A stretch of 64,000 nucleotides of DNA. Source: Sipunculus nudus (lineage: Eukaryota; Annelida; Sipuncula; Golfingiida; Sipunculidae). This document shows positions 1-12,541 of the stretch, one piece after another. The translations under genes and the position numbers were made by a program. Under the pieces are notes generated by a model that saw only the letters and a program-made list of their open reading frames with translations, did not search any database and was not told the DNA's origin. Position 1 is the first letter of the stretch; every line of letters starts with the position of its first letter. The DNA lies in contig CM049319.1 of NCBI GenBank assembly GCA_026874595.1, forward strand, positions 41,585,973 through 41,649,972, read 5' to 3'.

Positions 1-964
1 TGCATGATATGAAAATTATATCAACAGTGCTCACAGGACACAAACGTGCCATGGTCACAGTTGGGCAAAATTTAAGGTACTAATTTTATATTTATACTAA
101 TAACTTATAAAATTTGAAAAATTCAGAACTAATTTTGGGTATTCAATTGAATCTGGATTAAATAATGTTACATCCCTGACAAAAAAATCTCTAGTTTCAG
201 CAATGCCCTTGTTAAGGGAGTAAATATATTTCTTGATTTTTTACAAAGTGCATTATGTTTGGGCCCATAACTTAAAACAATTACGCAATACTGACATCAT
301 TCTGGCATGTGCATAGAGAATGAAAAATATGTATATTATTTATGATTAAAGTCAGATCAGTGGTTTTGGTATTAGGCAGTCTTGAAGTGTAACAATGGGT
401 TTTTAATGGAAAAATGAAGTTTTTCATTAATATCTCGAAGGTATTAAGTCCTAGTGACCATATTCTTGGCATGGTAGGGGATTTTGGAGACATCTAACTG
501 TATGCCGAATTTAAGGAACTAAGAGCTGAAGCTGGGGAGCTGAGCTCTTGCAAACTGCATAACACTAGCTTGATGTAAACAATATGTTACATGGTGCTTG
601 AAAACTTATTAAAATCTACAGTATTTGATCAACTGGTTTCAAATTTTTGGTGTTAACAGTTGAAATGCTAACAAAAACATGCTGTGAAAATTAAATCCAC
701 AGTACCTACAGGGAAAAAACGTGCCATGGTCAAAGTTGGGCAAAATTAAAGGTACCAATTTTTTATTTTTATTAATATTTTAGAAAATTTAAAAGATTTT
801 CATCTAATTTTGGGTATACAATTTAATTTTGATTAATTAAAGTTAAAGTTACGGACGGACATCCAGACGGACGGACGGACGTACGGACAGACAGACGGAC
901 GGACGGACGACAGACAATGGACCACGACTATAGCTCAGATGACTTATAGTCAGCTGAGCTAAAA
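1..964 (+). mobile_element. HLE-2 element, 3' part (5' end outside window)
   Basis: Bases 1-840 match 14581-15410 of this window almost base for base, and the segment ends in the same 3' hairpin: AGCTCAG, then TGAC, loop TTATA, GTCA, then CTGAGCT, followed by AAAAA. Compared with the 14.6-15.9 kb copy it lacks roughly 390 bases just before the GGAC tract, so this copy has an internal deletion. No coding capacity is seen. It is read as the non-autonomous 3' half of a Helentron-like element; the class is inference, the boundary and relationship are seen directly. Confidence 0.75.
852..911 (+). repeat. (GGAC)n-like microsatellite
   Basis: Imperfect GGAC/GACA tract just before the HLE-2 3' hairpin. 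The same tract sits at the same relative place in other HLE-2 copies (for example 15805-15868) and, shorter, before the 3' ends of HLE-3 and HLE-6. A microsatellite near the 3' end is a known trait of DINE-1/HINE elements. Confidence 0.85.
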
Positions 965-968
965 ATTT

Positions 969-3809
969 AACAAGGCCTAAAGGCCTTATGCGAACCTGTG
1001 CATTGGGAAATACACCAGGTATAATCAGTGTTCGCGACTAAGCATTGGATGGTACAGGCCAGCCGGGCCTGTATTGTCCCAAAGTTGCGGGCCCGGTTCA
1101 AATGTTACAGGTCCAACAATTTGTTAGGTAAATAATCTTTATGTGATCTCAATATAAACTAAAAATGTGTATATGTAAGGATGCATACTATATAGAATAT
1201 ATATATACTATATCAAAAAATCACATTGTGATAGGTTACAAACATAGAAGATTGACACTAATAAAATGACTTGTATGGAACCACCTGACTGGATGGAAAG
1301 ACGGTGACTCCAGGCTCGAATTTATTTTTGAAAACTGATTAGTAAAGAGTAAAAATGGATGAGCAAAAATAAAATTGTTTTTCAATAGTCTGTTTCATGT
1401 ATTTTTAGTTCTTTTGACTACTATAGTGCATAATTTGTTCCATTCCCTTGTGTCCACCTGTTGTTGAAGGGTGGAATATTAAAAGGCCTTATTTTCAGCA
1501 CAGTTCATACTGACCCAATAAAAAAATAAAACTTAATGAAATAAAGACAAAATTTGCGATTCTATTCCTTGTCGTGGGGATCAAATGAAAACGTCATGCA
1601 TCTGCTGTATGTACAATTATTATAATTAATATACAGAGATGCATAAATTAATACGCAAGTCAACTTAGATACCTAAAGACACACGTGACTCTGCATGGGA
1701 TACACTGAATACAACATTTTTATCGCATTTCTTTTATAAATATTTGCATTTTCCACAAAAAAATATATAAAAAAAATTATATTTATGCTGTGAATGACAG
1801 TTAGGGAAAATCATTTATTAATAAATTGGCTTTAAAAAACATGGTGTGACTGCATGATGCTACATCCTATTACTCTGCGTCACTTTATGTGCTTTATAGA
1901 AATATGACAAGTTCATTTGATAGGTTATTCATATGGGCTGTTTTTTTTTCATTTTTTTATAATATAACTGATAACTTTCCTAATATAATTCGAAACATAA
2001 ATACGTTTTTTAGCTGGCAAATGGGTGGGACTTTTCCCCAATGACTTGGTACCACAGGCATGTATGCCTATGTGAGCGTTTCATCACCTGCGACAAGGAC
2101 GAAATACATGTACACGGGAAAGGGGACCAGATAACAGGATAGAGGGCAAGAGAGTACATTATGTATTTTATTTTACTTTTCAGAAAACTGTCAATGAAAA
2201 CCGTAATCAGGAATTTGACGGACTTGTAATGTTAAAGATTGACATCGCCCGTATTTGCTTAGACCTGCATGGTTGGGATTTACATGTTCGAAACGGTAAA
2301 GACTTGTACAACAAAAGTACACAGCCTATGACACGATTAATGAATGTGAATAATTTGCTATGCTAAAATATTATAAATAATTTTGCTTTTGATTCATATT
2401 GGTAAAAGCTATCATGTTCAGTCCACTGAAGCAGGAACTTTTTTGTCTGTGCAAACACATAATGGTTAGACAGTTTCATCAGATGACATCTATTCAAATA
2501 AAGTTGAGGTCAACCAATGGGCACTTGGGTCAAATGACGTCTATGTAATGTCAGCCAACGGGTGTGTGGGTCAAGTGTCAACAGGGGTTAGTTTTCTGGG
2601 AAACTTGTGACCACATCGTTCAATGAAGGTCACTCACATGAGAACTGACCGAATGCCGCAAGCTTTTGTCTTGCACCAAATATATGCATATCGTACTGTT
2701 TTGTACAGCTGCATTTCACCACGCTGGGGGTCCCAGAAATTGCTCTCCTTAAAAGGCGACGCATTAACTACTATATAATCAGGGAAAATAAAAAAAAAAT
2801 TTGGAACATTCCCAAAAAGGCAGTGAATGAAGCGGATGAAGAACACAGCAGGAAATGATAAAAATAGACTAGGTATTTTGCCAACCAAATTCTCACAAGC
2901 CAATTGGGCCTGATATGCTCTAGAACTGCCGGCCCGAAGGTATTTCAACAAGCCACGGGCAGGCTTGATCCAGGGCCCATGGCAGGGCAGACAATATGGA
3001 AACACTGTACAGAGGTCACGAAGGATGATACTGGAGAAGACTGTTTAGAAATATTTGGGAATTTTTTTTTTAATATTACAAGGAACTTGCTTGTATATTT
3101 ATACATATAAATTATATTTATTATAAAATGTGTATGCATGTTTGTGTCCGCATCTGAACATGTTGATAGAGTACATCTTATAGCACAATTGATTGTTTGA
3201 ATTTTTTTGCAGGTTTTATCAGTAGTTTATTTATAATTATAATGATATGAAACATACATGATATGAACTTATTCACACTGACACAGGTACATCAGTAAAT
3301 TATATGTCACCTCAGATATGAGCACGGTAAATACTTAGTGGTAGATATTGAACAACATCATAAACACTGTCAGAGTGTAGATGGGCTGTGCTTTTTCTTA
3401 TGGCGTAAAAGTAACTTTTTCACTTGTTAATACAGTGGACCAAGTATTCTACCAAAATCTTACCCTCACAATTTAAAAGATAAACCAACTAAACTGTTTT
3501 ATCAGGTACAGGAAATTGCTTTATTGTGTAAGATATTTTATCAAACAGATTTTATCAAAGGACCCATGCATTACAGCCCACAGAATCGCTAACAATTTGG
3601 CTGAAAGGTTTTGGAGAAACAGATTTTTAAAGGTTTATTCTTTTATTTTGGTTGTAAAATGAAAGTCTTAATGGTGCAACAAAAACATCATTCCACAACA
3701 TTTGACCTGTAATCAAATTTTGCAAAATATTTGGTGATACTAGCGTACAGATGACATATGTCAGATAACAGACAACGCACCATCACATAAGCTTGCAGGT
3801 TTTCTGAAA
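969..3809 (+). mobile_element. HLE-3 element, degenerate, probably interrupted
   Basis: The 5' end has the HLE-3 signature: ACAAGGCC, a small hairpin, then ATGCGAACCTGTG and a run also found at 10831-10862 (cattgggaaatacaccagg). Near 3777-3809 is a decayed version of the HLE-3 3' end (caccatcacataagcttgcagg, ending in a run of A). The middle does not match the other HLE-3 copies; from about 1026 it is foreign sequence, see the hAT-like end. It begins five bases after the HLE-2 3' end. I see no gene inside; the short open frames at 2634-3139 have no recognisable domain. Confidence 0.55.
1026..1120 (+). other. possible hAT-like terminus inserted in HLE-3
   Basis: The HLE-3 sequence runs as in other copies up to GGTATAAT and then switches to CAGTGTTCGCGAC, a hAT-style CAG start. 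Inside, the words gggcctgtattg and gcgggcccgg recur in related direct orientation near 2908-2940 (gggcctgatatg, gccggcccg). No matching right end or 8-bp target duplication was found, so this stays a weak call. Confidence 0.25.
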
Positions 3810-3837
3810 ACACAAAAAGCAGTCTTGAATATGCTGA

Positions 3838-4075
3838 GCCACCTTATTCGCAGGGGGTCTGTAATACCTACTTTAGTGTCAATAGTTTTGGGATGGAAAT
3901 TTTTTCCTGAATTTCTCAAAGGTATGATATTACAGGGACCAAGTCTCTGTTGTGGTAAGAGAACTTGGGGACATCTAACAGTATATTAAATTTCAGATTC
4001 GCAGGTATAATGGTGTCCAAATGTGCCAGTCTAAAGGACAGATGTATGCGGACCATTTTGGTAGTTCTTCCTTCT
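3838..4075 (+). mobile_element. HLE-2 3'-region fragment
   Basis: The stretch resembles 15640-15800 in order (gaagtgtg-like words, tttttcctgaatttctcaaagg, ttggggacatctaac, gattcgcaggt, aaatgtgccag). It lacks the final hairpin. From 4076 to 4277 I see nothing recognisable. Confidence 0.5.
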
Positions 4076-4876
4076 ACAGTGGGGAACTAATAAATAAAAG
4101 AGTAATGCGTATATGATAAATCAGTGCAACACTATTTGGTTCATAAAACCATGTCTACTTTGGACTTCAGAAGCTGATGTTTTTATATATGATATAGAGT
4201 GAACTTACCGAGTCATGTGTTAGGTATGTGTCACAATAATCACAGTAGTATCTGAAAAAAAAGGAGAGAGGTAGTTAACAAGGGACCCTTGGGTCACGGC
4301 GCTCAGCTGTTATATATGATAAAAAATATGATTTGGGAAAGAGGCATATGCTGGTTTTGTGTGGTTATAAATATAAGCTTTATTATGAGTTGTTGGTGTT
4401 TAGCTTAGGTATGATTTTGATAGTATTTTTGGAGACAGGGAAGAGGATTGATTTCATTTATTTTATTAACAAATGGAGTGCTATTGTCACACAGATTTTG
4501 ACTTGGCCATATAACTTGTAAGCAGCACATATAATAAAAGAGTTTAACTATTTATTAAAATTTAATAACAAATATTGTGCCAATATAATTTTTATTAAAA
4601 ATAATAAGAGAATCATATGATTTTTTTAATAAAAATAGATCTGAACTAATTATTAAAATAATATTATAGAATATATGCATTTATGAATACATTTTGAAAG
4701 TATTTGCACTGGTATTCAAATACTTTCATTTTTACCTGAATTCCCATTCTTATGCAAGAAATTTTATAATGGAGTACATATTCATATTCGTATTCATATA
4801 CATTTGCAAAGTATTTGCATCATGTCTGGTACTTATTCAGTTTTAGCCAAACAATGATGTTGAGAATCCAGAATAT

Positions 4877-4905
4877 AAACAAAGGACCCATGGGTCACGA
4901 CAAAA
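4877..4905 (+). mobile_element. HLE-2 5'-end stub
   Basis: Within the outer HLE-2, the run aatccagaatata is followed by AACAAAGGACCCATGGGTCACGAC, the HLE-2 5' end, where the sister copy at 13875 has continuous sequence. It is a truncated second insertion with no matching 3' end nearby. Confidence 0.5.
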
Positions 4906-5929
4906 GTTTGAAATTTTTGCAATTGCAAAATATGAAAAATATTATAATGCAAAATATGAATAATATTATAATGTTTTATATTTATATAAGCATATGAGAA
5001 GCTAAGAGGAAAGGGCCCTCCTACTTGGTTATAGTAAAGTTCTCAATATATGATAGCAAACTAATACTCTGACAAGACAGTCATGATCAAAAACAGTAAA
5101 AGTTTTGAGATACTGTGATGCATATGAAAAATTTACAGATGGACAGGCAAGTGGACAGAATGGACTAATACCTTCATTTCACTTTCAAAGGAATAATGCA
5201 TTTAACTTTATATATAAGCCTATTTTTTTAGCATATCCACTTTTTTCATTAATAGTTTTTATCTGATTCATTTTTTTTATTTACAAGTGTTATAAATTTA
5301 TAATATAAAAGTGAAAATATAAGTTAAAATATTAGAATTCTAAGTTGCAATCATTATATATCCAGATTGTAGCTCACATTGGGTCATATTATGCATACAC
5401 ATATATTTTATTATTTTTAAATCAAATGTTTAAACTGAATGTAAAAGAAAATAATGTCACAACATGGCATCTACAAAATTATTCCTTGAATTCCTATTAA
5501 AAAGTTTTGCACATTGGAGTTTTCAGGACAAGCTTAATTTTATTCACCAAAATAAAATAAAAGATTCAGTAAATTTGATAAAATAAAAACATCTTTTCAA
5601 ATAAAGTATACACACTGTTGGTTGAATGAGGGACAAACAATATCATTATGCTAATTACAATCTCAGCTATAATTAACTAGAATACGGGTAGTCGACAAGC
5701 GACTACTTGTATCCGCCTAAATCAGAGTGGAACGGGTGAAGTGAGGCATGGATTGAGTGGCAAGGGAAAATTGATTGTTGCATATTAGCATGGATGTCTG
5801 CAGCCAAATTGTGTATGTAGGTTGCCCCCCATACCACAAAATCCAGAAAGCCGTCCAAGTTGTATACATATGCAAAATTTAAGGCAGATAAGTCAAACCA
5901 CTACATGTATATGAGTGATTTTAGCCCGT

Positions 5930-8575
5930 GGCAGACAAACAGATGGACTCTGAGCAAAAATGGTTGCAGGTGACGCCACCAGTTTTGCGTATGATAAAGA
6001 GCTATGTGAGAACTATACACATGCAAAACTTTGGCCAAATTGGTCAAACGGTTCCCAAGATATGAGCTTGGATGTCTGCTGCATAAACTAGAATGCAGGT
6101 GGCGCCACCTGTCATAAAATCAAGAGAGCTGTCGGGGATGTATAAACCTGAAAATTTTAGGCAGATATGTCAAACCACTGCCGAGATATGAGTGATTTTA
6201 TCCCATGGCAGACAAACAGACAGGAGCTGTGCAAAAATGGCTGCAGGTGGCGCCACCAGTTTTGCGTATGATGAAGAGCTATGTGAGATCTATACACATG
6301 CAAAATTTTGGCCCAATTGGTCAAACGGTTCCCGAGATATGAGCTTGGATGTCTGCAGTGTAAACGTGAATGTAGGTGGCGCCACCTGTCATAAAATCAG
6401 AGAAGCTATCCAGGATGTTTACATATGCCGAATTTCAGGTGAATTAGTCTAGTCACTGCAGAGATATGAGTGATTTTAACCCAAGGCAGACGAACAGATG
6501 GACACTGTGCAAACATGGTTGCAGGTGGCGCCACCATTTTTTGTGTATGTTATAAAGCTCTCCAAGGGCTACATTTGTGCAAAAAAATTTTCCTGATCGG
6601 TCAAACGGTTCCTGAGATATGAGCTTGGATGTCTGCGTCGTAAACGTGAATGTAGGTGGCGCCACCTGTCATAAAATCAGAAAAGCTATCCAGGATGTGT
6701 ACGCATGCCGAATTTCAGGTGAATTAGTCAAGTCACTGCAGAGATATGAGTGATTTTAACCCAAGGCAGACAAACAGATGGACACTTTGCAAACATGGTT
6801 GCAGGTGGTGCCACCATTTTTTGTGTATGTTATAAAGCTCTCCAAGGGCTACATTTGTGCAAAAAAATTTTCCTGATCAGTCAAACGGTTACCGAGATAT
6901 GAGCTTGGATGTCTGCAGCGTAAACGTGAATGTAGGTGGCGCCACCTGTCATAAAATCAGAAAAGCTATCCAGGATGTGTACGCATGCCGAATTTCAGGT
7001 GAATTAGTCAAGTCACTGCAGAGATATGAGTGATTTTAACCCAAGGCAGACGAACAGATGGACACTGGGCAAACATGGTTGCAGGTGGCGCCACCATTGT
7101 TTGTGTATGTTATAAAGCTCTCCAAGGGCTACATTTGTGCAAAAAAATTTTCCTGATCGGTCAAACGGTTCCCGAGATATGAGCTTGGATGTCTGCAGCG
7201 TAAACGTGAATGTAGGTGGCGCCACCTGTCATAAAATCAGAAAAGCTATCCAGGATGTTTACACATGCCGAATTTTAGGTGAATTAGTCTAGTCACTGCA
7301 GAGATATGAGTGATTTTAACCCAAGGCAGACGAACAGATGGACACTGGGCAAACATGGTTGCAGGTGGCGCCACCAGTTTTGCGTATGATGAAGAGCTAT
7401 GTGAGATCTATACACATGCAAAATTTTGGCCCAATTGGTCAAACGGTTCCCGAGATATGAGCTTGGATGTCTGCAGTGTAAACGTGAATGTAGGTGGCGC
7501 CACCTGTCATAAAATCAGAAAAGCTATCCAGGATGTTTACACATGCCGAATTTCAGGTGAATTAGTCTAGTCACTGCAGAGATATGAGTGATTTTAACCC
7601 AAGGCAGACGAACAGATGGACACTGTGCAAACATGGTTGCAGGTGGCGCCACCATTTTTTGTGTATGTTATAAAGCTCTCCAAGGGCTACATTTGTGCAA
7701 AAAAATTTTCCTGATCGGTCAAACGGTTCCTGAGATATGAGCTTGGATGTCTGCGGCGTAAACATGAATGTAGGTGGCGCCACCTGTCATAAAATCAGAA
7801 AAGCTATCCAGGATGTGTACGCATGCCGAATTTCAGGTGAATTAGTCAAGTCACTGCAGAGATATGAGTGATTTTAACCCAAGGCAGACAAACAGATGGA
7901 CACTGTGCAAACATGGTTGCAGGTGGTGCCACCATTTTTTGTGTATGTTATAAAGCTCTCCAAGGGCTACATTTGTGCAAAAAAATTTTCCTGATCAGTC
8001 AAACGGTTACCGAGATATGAGCTTGGATGTCTGCAGCGTAAACGTGAATGTAGGTGGCGCCACCTGTCATAAAATCAGAAAAGCTATCCAGGATGTGTAC
8101 GCATGCCGAATTTCAGGTGAATTAGTCAAGTCACTGCAGAGATATGAGTGATTTTAACCCAAGGCAGACGAACAGATGGACACTGGGCAAACATGGTTGC
8201 AGGTGGCGCCACCATTTTTTGTGTATGTTATAAAGCTCTCCAAGGGCTACATTTGTGCAAAAAAATTTTCCTGATCGGTCAAACGGTTCCCGAGATATGA
8301 GCTTGGATGTCTGCAGTGTAAACGTGAATGTAGGTGGCGCCACCTGTCATAAAATCAGAAAAGCTATCCAGGATGTTTACGCATGCCGAATTTCAGGTGA
8401 ATTATTCTAGTCACTGCAGAGATATGAGTGATTTTAACCCAAGGCAGATGAACAGATGGACACTGTGCAAACATTGTTGCAGGTGGCGCCACCATTTTTT
8501 GTGTATGTTATAAAGCTCTCCAAGGGCTACATTTGTGTAAAAAAATTTTCCTGATCGGTCAAACGGTTCCCGAGA
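5930..8575 (+). repeat. tandem array inside HLE-1, ~280-bp unit
   Basis: Each unit carries the 12-bp palindrome GGTGGCGCCACC twice, spaced alternately about 131 and 149 bases. Two unit types exist: A (ccaccagttttgcgtatga, agatctatacacatgcaaaa) and B (ccattttttgtgtatgtta, ctccaagggctacatttg). Order is A A B B B A B B B B. Open frames of 70 and 86 codons repeat with the array and are by-products of it. Confidence 0.9.
6246..8481 (+). repeat. higher-order repeat, two copies of 1118 bp
   Basis: Block A-B-B-B at 6246-7363 recurs at 7364-8481 with matching private variants, for example ggtggtgccacc instead of ggtggcgccacc in the third unit of both (6804 and 7923) and tcagtcaaacggttacc beside it. 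The offset of 1118 bases is exact across many positions, so four units were duplicated together and recently. Confidence 0.85.
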
Positions 8576-9042
8576 TATGTGGGTTTATGTGTGGAAACAG
8601 ACGCACAAATGGACGCAGAGCGCAGAGGAAAGGTCAGAGGTCAAAACAAAATCGGGGCGCAGCAGTTCACATATGACCCGAACATAATCCCGGGTTTCGT
8701 AAAATTCCGCCCAGCAGTTAGGGAGGAGTTCTCCGGACACCTACGCGGTGGCGGCGTGCAGCTGAAAACATAGTATCCGCAAAACTCTGTTTTGGCGGAT
8801 ACAATAACTGGAATTAATAGTCAATTTCACACCTGGTGAAGTTTTACTCTTCTGAAGTAAAGCATTACTTATCTAATGAACATCCATACTTTCATAGCAA
8901 TACATCACTTTGTGGACACAATTAAATGTGCACTTTAATCATTGTAACCCTGGTGAAACAATACAAAATCTAAAATGTAGCATGTCCAAGAATAAAATAA
9001 AATACAGAAAATTATAACATTCATCTAGTTTATGCACCAGCT

Positions 9043-9061
9043 GGGGGGGGGGGGGGGGGGG
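9043..9061 (+). repeat. poly-G tract (19)
   Basis: Nineteen G in HLE-2 after caccagct. The homologous place in the 44.4 kb copy has only six G followed by tggg, so the tract is length-variable between copies. Confidence 0.95.
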
Positions 9062-10157
9062 TTGAGTGCAGGGCAGAGGAGAAGCCTGCTAGTAGTGGCC
9101 AAGCTGGGTCAAGGTAAGCTGCCTGGGGTGGGTTACATAATGCAAGTGAAGGCTGTACTACTAGGTGGACCAGATATAAACAAAACTTGACATGGTGTAT
9201 GAAAACTTGAATTAAAGCAATTCTTTTCAAACAATTTCTTTGAAATTTCAGATTTTAAGAGATTAAATCCTTATGTATATATGCTGTGAAAATTAAATCA
9301 ACAGTGCTTACAGGGAAAAAACGTGCCACTGCCAAAGTTGGACAAAATTTAAGGTATTTATTTTTTATTTATGCTAATAACTTGAAAAATTTGCAAAATT
9401 CAGATCTAATTTTGGGCAAACAATTGAATCTTGATTAAATAAAGTTATATTCCTGAAAAAAAGTCTTCAGCTTCAGCAATTCTCATGTTAAGTGAGCAAA
9501 TATATTTCCTGATTTTTAAAAAATTGCATTATATTTGGGCCTATAACTTCAAAATAATACCCAATACTGACCTAATTTTTGGTATGTGCACAGAAAATGT
9601 ATGGAAGAATATGAATACGAAATATGATCAAAAACAGATCAGTGGTTTTGATATTAGGCAGACTTGAAGTGTAACAATTGCTTTTTTATGGAAAACGGAG
9701 TTTTTCCTTAATATCTCGAAGGAACGAAGTTCTAATGACCCAATTTTCCATATGGTAGGAGATTTTGGGGACAGCTAATGGTATGCATAATTTTGGATTC
9801 GTAGGTCCAACGGTTTAAAAACGTGCCGTGTTAACGGCCGGACGACGGACAAAGGACCACGACTATAGCTCAGATGACTTATAGTCAGCTGAGCTAAAAA
9901 CTGTGGTACCATATTGTTATAGGCACCTCTGCCATAATAAGAGCCCCTCATGGATTTTTTTTGTGATCTTATCGAGAAAATGGAAGGGATGAGCAATTCT
10001 CACAGAAAAAGTTTTAGCAGTACTAACAGTCAACTTTATTTTCTCACCTTACCTGATGTGTGTAATATCAGGATTTCCCCAAGCCCATAACTATTGGCTA
10101 GCAAAAGGATATTTTCCTAAGATTTAGCACCTAAACAAATTTCCCATGAATCCTCAA

Positions 10158-10745
10158 ACAAGGAACCCATGGGTCACTGTCCTCAGCTGAAGTTGACCTT
10201 GAAGGTAAAAATCTAAAAGTTCTAATATCAAATGGAGATAAACTGTAAAAAAAAAGGTAATATAGAACATGAATGGTTGACATGATTGGTTTGTATTGAT
10301 GAGTAAGAAATTGTTGCAAATAATATTTTGTGACCAAACCATGCATTTCCTAATGTTAAAATTGAAGCATGTGAGCAGTTTGTGACCATAAGATGTATAT
10401 TATTAACATGATCATTGGTTAACTCGTTGATTAACTGTTGACAGTTCAGTAGTTAACATATTTTACATATTTTTTTTTAAATAAATATTACTAAATATAT
10501 GATTTTTATTTTATAAAATGTATACAGTTGAAATATATCTAGTCCACTGATGCAAGGACTTGGTGGTGGAGGTGTGTGTGTGTGTGTTGGGGGGGGGGGA
10601 AGGAATGATGGGATTAAAGTTTTACACCTGCAATATTACACAAGTTACACAACTGAATATATAAGTTACTTTCCAATTTCAGACTTTAATAGCTTAAATC
10701 CATACACATACAACATATGGAAGTTATTTCAACAGTGCTTATAGG
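10158..10745 (+). mobile_element. HLE-2 variant, 5' part
   Basis: Starts AACAAGGAACCCATGGGTCAC then CTCAGCTG, but continues with agttgaccttgaagg instead of the body of the 4.3 kb copy. Its last 130 bases (tgcaatattacacaag to cagtgcttatagg) match 57700-57810. A GT-rich then G-rich tract is at 10569-10600. No 3' end of its own was found: a new HLE-2 start follows at 10746. Confidence 0.5.
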
Positions 10746-10805
10746 AACAAGGGACCCATGGGTCACTGTGCTCAGCTGAAGTTGACCTTGAAGGTTAAAA
10801 TCTAA
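10746..10805 (+). mobile_element. HLE-2 5' stub, cut by HLE-3
   Basis: ACAAGGGACCCATGGGTCAC, GCTCAGCTG, then agttgaccttgaaggttaaa as at 10158-10215, broken after aatctaaaa where HLE-3 begins. The 10158 copy reads on through this point (aatctaaaagttcta), marking the insertion site. Confidence 0.6.
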
Positions 10806-11916
10806 AACAAGGCCTACAGGCCTAATGCGAACCTGTACATTGGGAAATACACCAGGTATAATCATTGCTTCAATGCTGGACCATTACTTCTCATGTATAT
10901 GAACAATGCAGGAACTAAATATTTGAATAAGAAACAATTACACAAACATCACTGCTGAAATTCTGGCATGGGTGCACACAACACAACTAGGGACCCATGG
11001 GTCTCAATGCTCAGCTGAATAAAGATATTTTCAAAGAAATTTTTCAGAATGACAGTCCTGTGACCTTAACCAATGACCTTGTGACCAGACCTGGGGTCAA
11101 TTTTGAATTGAATTGGAATTGAATTGGAATTGAAGGGAAAATTGAATGAATTGGAATTGAAATGAAAAAAGTGAAAATGAAATGAATTGGAATTGAAGTT
11201 TACAGGCTCCACTGAATTGATCTGAATTGATGAACAAATGTTCCAGTTCTCTTATTTTTCTAAGTGTCGCTCATTGAAAGTACTTCAAGGTTAGTGTGAA
11301 GATCAACCATGCAGTATTTGGTTAAAATCAAACAAAAATGCCTCTCACAAATGACACAAGGAACATGATGACAGCTTCAATGCTTCTTATTCAGTGTTCC
11401 TGAATTGTTTGTATCAACAAATTTAGCACACCAAAGATGGGATAATAATATGATATATAGTAACAGAATTTTTTCAGATTTTCAAAGTAACAGTAATATA
11501 ATATTTAATAGATATAAAACAGAGCTGTAATAGTAAAGATAACAGAATAAGAGTAATATGTATTACCTTCTATTACTTCCCATTTCCTGCTGTGCCATAA
11601 AGCATATGATTAGTTGATACTGAGCTGACTTGTTCTGGTCCAGTGACTTTCTAGGATGTGCCTATTGTTAGAGTACCCAGTATGCCTGGAGCTGCTCTGC
11701 TGACCTGGTGTGTTTGGACCAGCTGTAAACTAGGTGGTGACCAGTGGTTCTGATTACATAGGGCATCTCTACTGGCCAGAACAAGTAACAGCCATGAGAT
11801 AGCAAAGTACATCAGATAGACTACCTAAAATCAGTAAAATTATATGGCACATGAGTGCTCATAAAAGCACAAAGTTTGTACACCTTGCTATTGATAGGGA
11901 ATATAACAATGAACAG

Positions 11917-11941
11917 CCCCCCCCCCCCCCCCCCCCCCCCC
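11917..11941 (+). repeat. poly-C tract (25)
   Basis: Twenty-five C inside the hAT-like element. The flanks 11226-12370 are otherwise AT-rich with no recognisable gene or known element. Confidence 0.95.
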
Positions 11942-12370
11942 ATGGGATGTAGTACAAAAACCAAAAAATTGCCCAGCAAAACATCTTTTCAAATAAACTT
12001 ACGATCTCAAATTCAAATTTAATATATTGCAATAGTTCTGCATGTAAGTAAACAATGTGTATTTCCAAGTGTGTATGTTTAGTTGTTTACCATAACAAGA
12101 AGGCATGACCAGAGGTCTGATCTTGCATTGGGACAACAATACACAAACAAGTAGCTTATTCCCACTCATGTACAGGATTAAACATACTGTTAAGAATGAA
12201 TATTGGCAGATACCATACTATTACAAGGAGAACACGCTATATTTCAAGTATATTTAACATGATGTGTATGAGAATAGGCCCCTTTAGTGTCTTATTGACA
12301 TTTAACATGGACATTTCATTAGATGAATAAAATGCACAGAATTTTAAGTGTAGTCAAACATGTATTAAAA

Positions 12371-12541
12371 ATGAGGCCTACAGGCCTAATGCGAACCTGT
12401 GAAAAGTTTGGGAGTATGAATGGAGGTTTATTTTTAAAATTTAATATTGATCCTTTTAAGTCCTGCATATCTACCTTAGTCATTATGATTTCAGCAATTT
12501 GGACATTTCTGACTTGCAAGTTTCACACTAGGACATTTTAA
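12371..12541 (+). mobile_element. HLE-3 5'-end fragment
   Basis: Decayed start (atgAGGCCTACAGGCCTAATGCG), then AACCTGTG and aaagtttgggagtatgaatgg, matching 35356-35526 to its last base, where both are joined to an HLE-1 start. No corresponding HLE-3 3' end is found before 17343. Confidence 0.6.

Larger units (their letters stand above)
5675..8804 (+). mobile_element. HLE-1 (pearl-like) element, complete
   Basis: Start AACTAGAATACGGG, then a 7-bp-stem hairpin GTAGTCG-acaag-CGACTAC (5688-5706), then the subterminal word at 5709-5727 (gtatccgcctaaatcagag). The 3' end has its near reverse complement at 8785-8802 (ctctgttttggcggatac), folded with GTATCCGC at 8773-8780 into a hairpin, then AAT. 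Between lie ten tandem units of about 280 bases and a unique 3' segment with cgcagcagttcacat. Non-coding. The layout matches pearl/Helentron-type elements known from bivalves; the superfamily call is inferred from structure, since no Rep/helicase gene is present. Confidence 0.75.
4278..9897 (+). mobile_element. HLE-2 element, near full length, split by HLE-1
   Basis: The 5' end is AACAAGGGACCC followed by TTGGGTCACGGC and GCTCAGCTG; the 3' end is the HLE-2 hairpin at 9866-9895 followed by AAAAA. Removing the nested HLE-1 (5675-8804) leaves about 2.5 kb, close to the 2.6 kb HLE-2 at 13290-15917, which shares the same first 250 bases (ttatatatgataaaaaatatg onwards). Flanking the nested element are AT-rich bases with no coding sign. 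The open frame 4333-4521 recurs in the copies at 13.3 and 45.8 kb, but the copies carry indels and it is not clearly coding. Confidence 0.75.

Noticed and set aside
2634-3005. 123-codon minus frame as a gene
   Set aside because: No recognised motif, overlapping frames on both strands, and it lies inside a decayed HLE-3; kept only as unexplained sequence.
5930-8575. Regularly spaced palindromes as a CRISPR array
   Set aside because: Spacers are themselves repeated, units are about 280 bases, the genome is eukaryotic, and the array is bounded by transposon ends.
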